A stretch of DNA of 64,000 nt. It comes from Cryptomeria japonica. Lineage: Eukaryota > Streptophyta > Pinopsida > Cupressales > Cupressaceae. Location: assembly GCF_030272615.1 (NCBI RefSeq), contig NW_026728906.1, forward strand, positions 124,001-188,000. Reading direction: 5' to 3'. The translations under genes were made by a program, and so were the position numbers. The first letter of the stretch is position 1, and each line of letters opens with the position of its first letter. Positions 61,379 to 64,000 of this stretch are shown here, piece by piece. The notes below the pieces were generated by a model. The model was not told where the DNA came from. It ran no database searches and saw only the letters and a program-made list of their open reading frames with translations.

Positions 61379-63460
61379 TAATGTGTTCCTAAAAAATCGC
61401 CCTACAGTAGAGCTTCAAATTTGTCAACTTGGTCTCCATGATCAACAATTTAATAAAAAATATATATAATTTAAAATACACTAATCAACCATGAAATAAA
61501 ATCTCCTATTTTTATTTTATTATTTATACGATGAATTTTATAAACTTCAATTCATCGGGATTTTTAAAATCACAGTAGAAACACCTTCGGATTATCATGT
61601 CCTCACAAGAACACAAAAATATTATGGCACAAATCCACATTCCTTTCAGATGCTCAACCTCAATCAAAACCTCTATAAATCTGCAGTCATAATTAAAATA
61701 AATTACAAACATGTGAGTACCAAAAAACTAGTGGAGCTCAAAAAAAGAAAATGCACAGATTGAGATGAATGATAAGCTCTTAATATCTTTGATCAACTTA
61801 GGGGTGATTAAAAATACATATCTAATACAGTTCCACCTATAATATCAGATGCTATCTAGAATCATGTAATGTTTCATGGATAAGATTAACATAACCAGGC
61901 ATTATTCTAACAACTAACCATCTAGCAAACTTACATAGAAGAATATTCTAGTTAGAATATCATACACTAACAACACATAGCTTGAAAAATTGGCGTAGGC
62001 TATTTTGGGTTCATGGAGGTGCGAGCAAACGTTAATCTATAGTAAGTGAAATTGCTCAAACCCACAAAAAGGTCATTTGGAGCTCGTCGATTTTGCACAA
62101 GTCACGAGTTTTCTCTTGCACAAGTGTTTATCCTTTTGTAGACTACGGTCTTCTTCAGCATGGTTTTCTATGTGGTTTTCTTCTATTTTTTTGTGTGTGC
62201 CTGGTTTATTCGTGTGTGTACCTAATGTTCAGATTGCTTTGGAAAACCAGGTTATTTCCCCTGTTGGTGAACTTTTAACTAGCACATTTTTCAAGGACTA
62301 GTGCACCCAACACCCCTATTTTGCTAAAATAGGCTCAACTGTTGAGAGATGAAAGTGGACCTTGTAATTTGCATGAATCTAATTTGTTTTGTTGTCCCAT
62401 CACAACAAAATGTTTCGAAAAGGTGTGAACTTCATATAAACACAACTCCCTTTCCCATTCTAGGAATCAATGTACTCAATATAGAAAACCAAAAAACCTA
62501 GTCAATCAAGCATTCAGGGAGCGAAACGATAAAGAAGTCCCAATTTGATTATTCAATCATTGAAATATATGCTATAGCAATTATGATCAAGTGTATTATG
62601 TAATTCGTACCTAAGATAAGGTGTCATCATTTCACCATTTATCATTTTCTTAGCCTCTTTTCTTGTGGGGGCATGCATCCTATCTCATCATTATCATTGT
62701 TGAAGAGAGAACACTAATACGCGGTTTGGATAAGGTAATCCCTTATATGAAATAACCATTTCTCCCAATTTTCTCTATCTACAGGTCCAAATCCGATAAC
62801 AAGAAAGTTAAAGAAAAGTAGACCAGACATTAGCAGGCATCACAAAACATTGATTGAACGAAAACCCTAAGAACAGGGCACCCAGCAGTCATTGACCCAT
62901 ATTTTTAAGAGGCAAGTGATCAAATATTGTCGATTTCATTTTCGATCATCTCTCAATTTTCCCTCAACTTTAGACACGGATCTCCAACGTTTCTCTCTAG
63001 TACAATTAGCTTCATATTACAGTCCCAATTTCCTCTCTATGTCTCCATCTCAGATATGTCTTACTCTTTCTATATTTCATCTTGTATCTACTACATTCTA
63101 TAAAACTTAGTCATTTTACCATTGTTAGACTAGTTCATCTATAGACACTTCACTGTCTCCATCTCATGCAACAAAAGGAACAGGAACCTAATTTCGTATC
63201 CCTTCCTTAAAGACAACAACTAGTCCTATTCTTATTACTAATTATGTTGTGTCAACTAAGATCTTCTAGCTTACATTGGTCAATCGTAGGATCTTGTTTC
63301 CTCCATTTCAAGGTTTACATTGATTTATGAGATGGTATGATTATATATGCTACATAAACCAACATTTTTTAAGGTATGATCCCATATTGTATTGGTATAA
63401 AATTGGTGGTACTGAAACCAACATTGATATAGAAAAAAATAGACATTTTTATTTCTAACG

Positions 63461-64000
63461 TGTTTCCATCTACATCTTTCACTTGTCTTGCAATTGTGTA
63501 CATTCTCATGTAAATACCAACGATGTTATACTCGCGCCCTTTTATGCTTCATACCATAATGTGACTCCTCTAATTCCATAAGACCAGGAGTGCGCAAGGA
63601 GTGTAATGCTTCGTGTGGTTCATGTAACTAAACTCGGCTTCTATTTGTAGATATGAGCAAAGGTTGTGTTTTTATCACTTAAAATGTGCTTTATATGTTT
63701 TCTTAAATGCTCACATATACATACTGGTGGCATAAAATGAAAGTAAGCGTGTAGGACTCAATAGAATATAAAATAGTGACTAGTGATTTAGAACTTTCCT
63801 TGGTGTAACCCAATAAAAAATATTGAAAAGAATGGAGTTGTACCCTCATCTCTAGTATCAATTAAATGCAAGATTCACAAGCCAACTTCTCAATTTGAGT
63901 CTTAAATACAAAGTGGACATTACCTAGCACTTATGTAATTTCGTACAATATTGTATTCTTGTGGAAAGAGCTTGCTTAACAATATGCTCGAGTTCTACGC
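63461..64000. repeat. Tandem array unit 6, partial (first 540 bp)
   Basis: The sequence repeats the first 540 bases of the other units and then the window stops. At unit position 333 it carries A (63793), like units 2, 4 and 5. The array therefore continues to the right of this window and its end is not visible. Confidence 0.95.

Larger units (their letters stand above)
50769..63460. repeat. Tandem array unit 5
   Basis: Fifth unit, offset 50,768. Private bases found: T at 54912, G at 57975 and T at 62648. Together with the bases it shares with unit 4, this leaves only six differences that I could find between units 4 and 5 over 12.7 kb. Confidence 0.97.
53639..63460. other. Intergenic to the right of GLP copy 5
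   Basis: Same contents as 2871-12692, with the private unit 5 bases at 54912, 57975 and 62648. No gene seen. Confidence 0.5.

Noticed and set aside
1-64000. Array as a satellite, or as rDNA or a CRISPR-like locus
   Set aside because: The unit is far too long and contains a spliced protein gene. There is no rRNA sequence and no short regular direct repeat with spacers.

Overview
The window is almost entirely one structure: a head-to-tail tandem array of a 12,692-bp unit. Five complete units (1-12692, 12693-25384, 25385-38076, 38077-50768, 50769-63460) and the first 540 bp of a sixth (63461-64000) are present. Every landmark I compared recurs at exactly +12,692 bp, so there is no net insertion or deletion between units. 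By eye I found only 27 single-base positions that differ among the five full units. Unit limits are arbitrary, because neither end of the array nor any duplication breakpoint lies in the window.

Each unit has one convincing gene, on the minus strand: a two-exon germin-like protein (GLP) of 220 residues. It has a signal peptide, the N-terminal Cys pair, a cupin barrel and the full His-His-Glu-His metal-binding set. The 98-bp intron has GT-AG borders and lies in phase 1. A TATA box lies about 65 bp upstream of the ATG. Downstream, two AATAAA signals sit in a 110-bp perfect-register tandem duplication. Copies 1 and 3 encode identical proteins, copy 2 differs at residue 101, and copies 4 and 5 share a change at residue 140.

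The remaining roughly 11 kb of each unit is AT-rich, gene-poor plant intergenic DNA. It holds old diverged direct repeats, a possible degraded LINE reverse-transcriptase tail, a GA/GATA-rich purine tract of about 670 bp in two blocks, very AT-rich stretches, and about 1.4 kb that resembles a repeat known from conifer genomes. I found no tRNA, rRNA, CRISPR or bacterial-type features.

The organism is a land plant, shown by the GLP family, a short GT-AG intron and a secreted cupin. A gymnosperm is my best guess, from the wide gene-poor spacing and the conifer-like repeat, but that rests on memory and was not searched. Biologically, the window looks like very recent copy-number amplification of one apoplastic germin-like gene with its promoter and terminator. 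The main alternative is an assembly artefact in a near-identical repeat.
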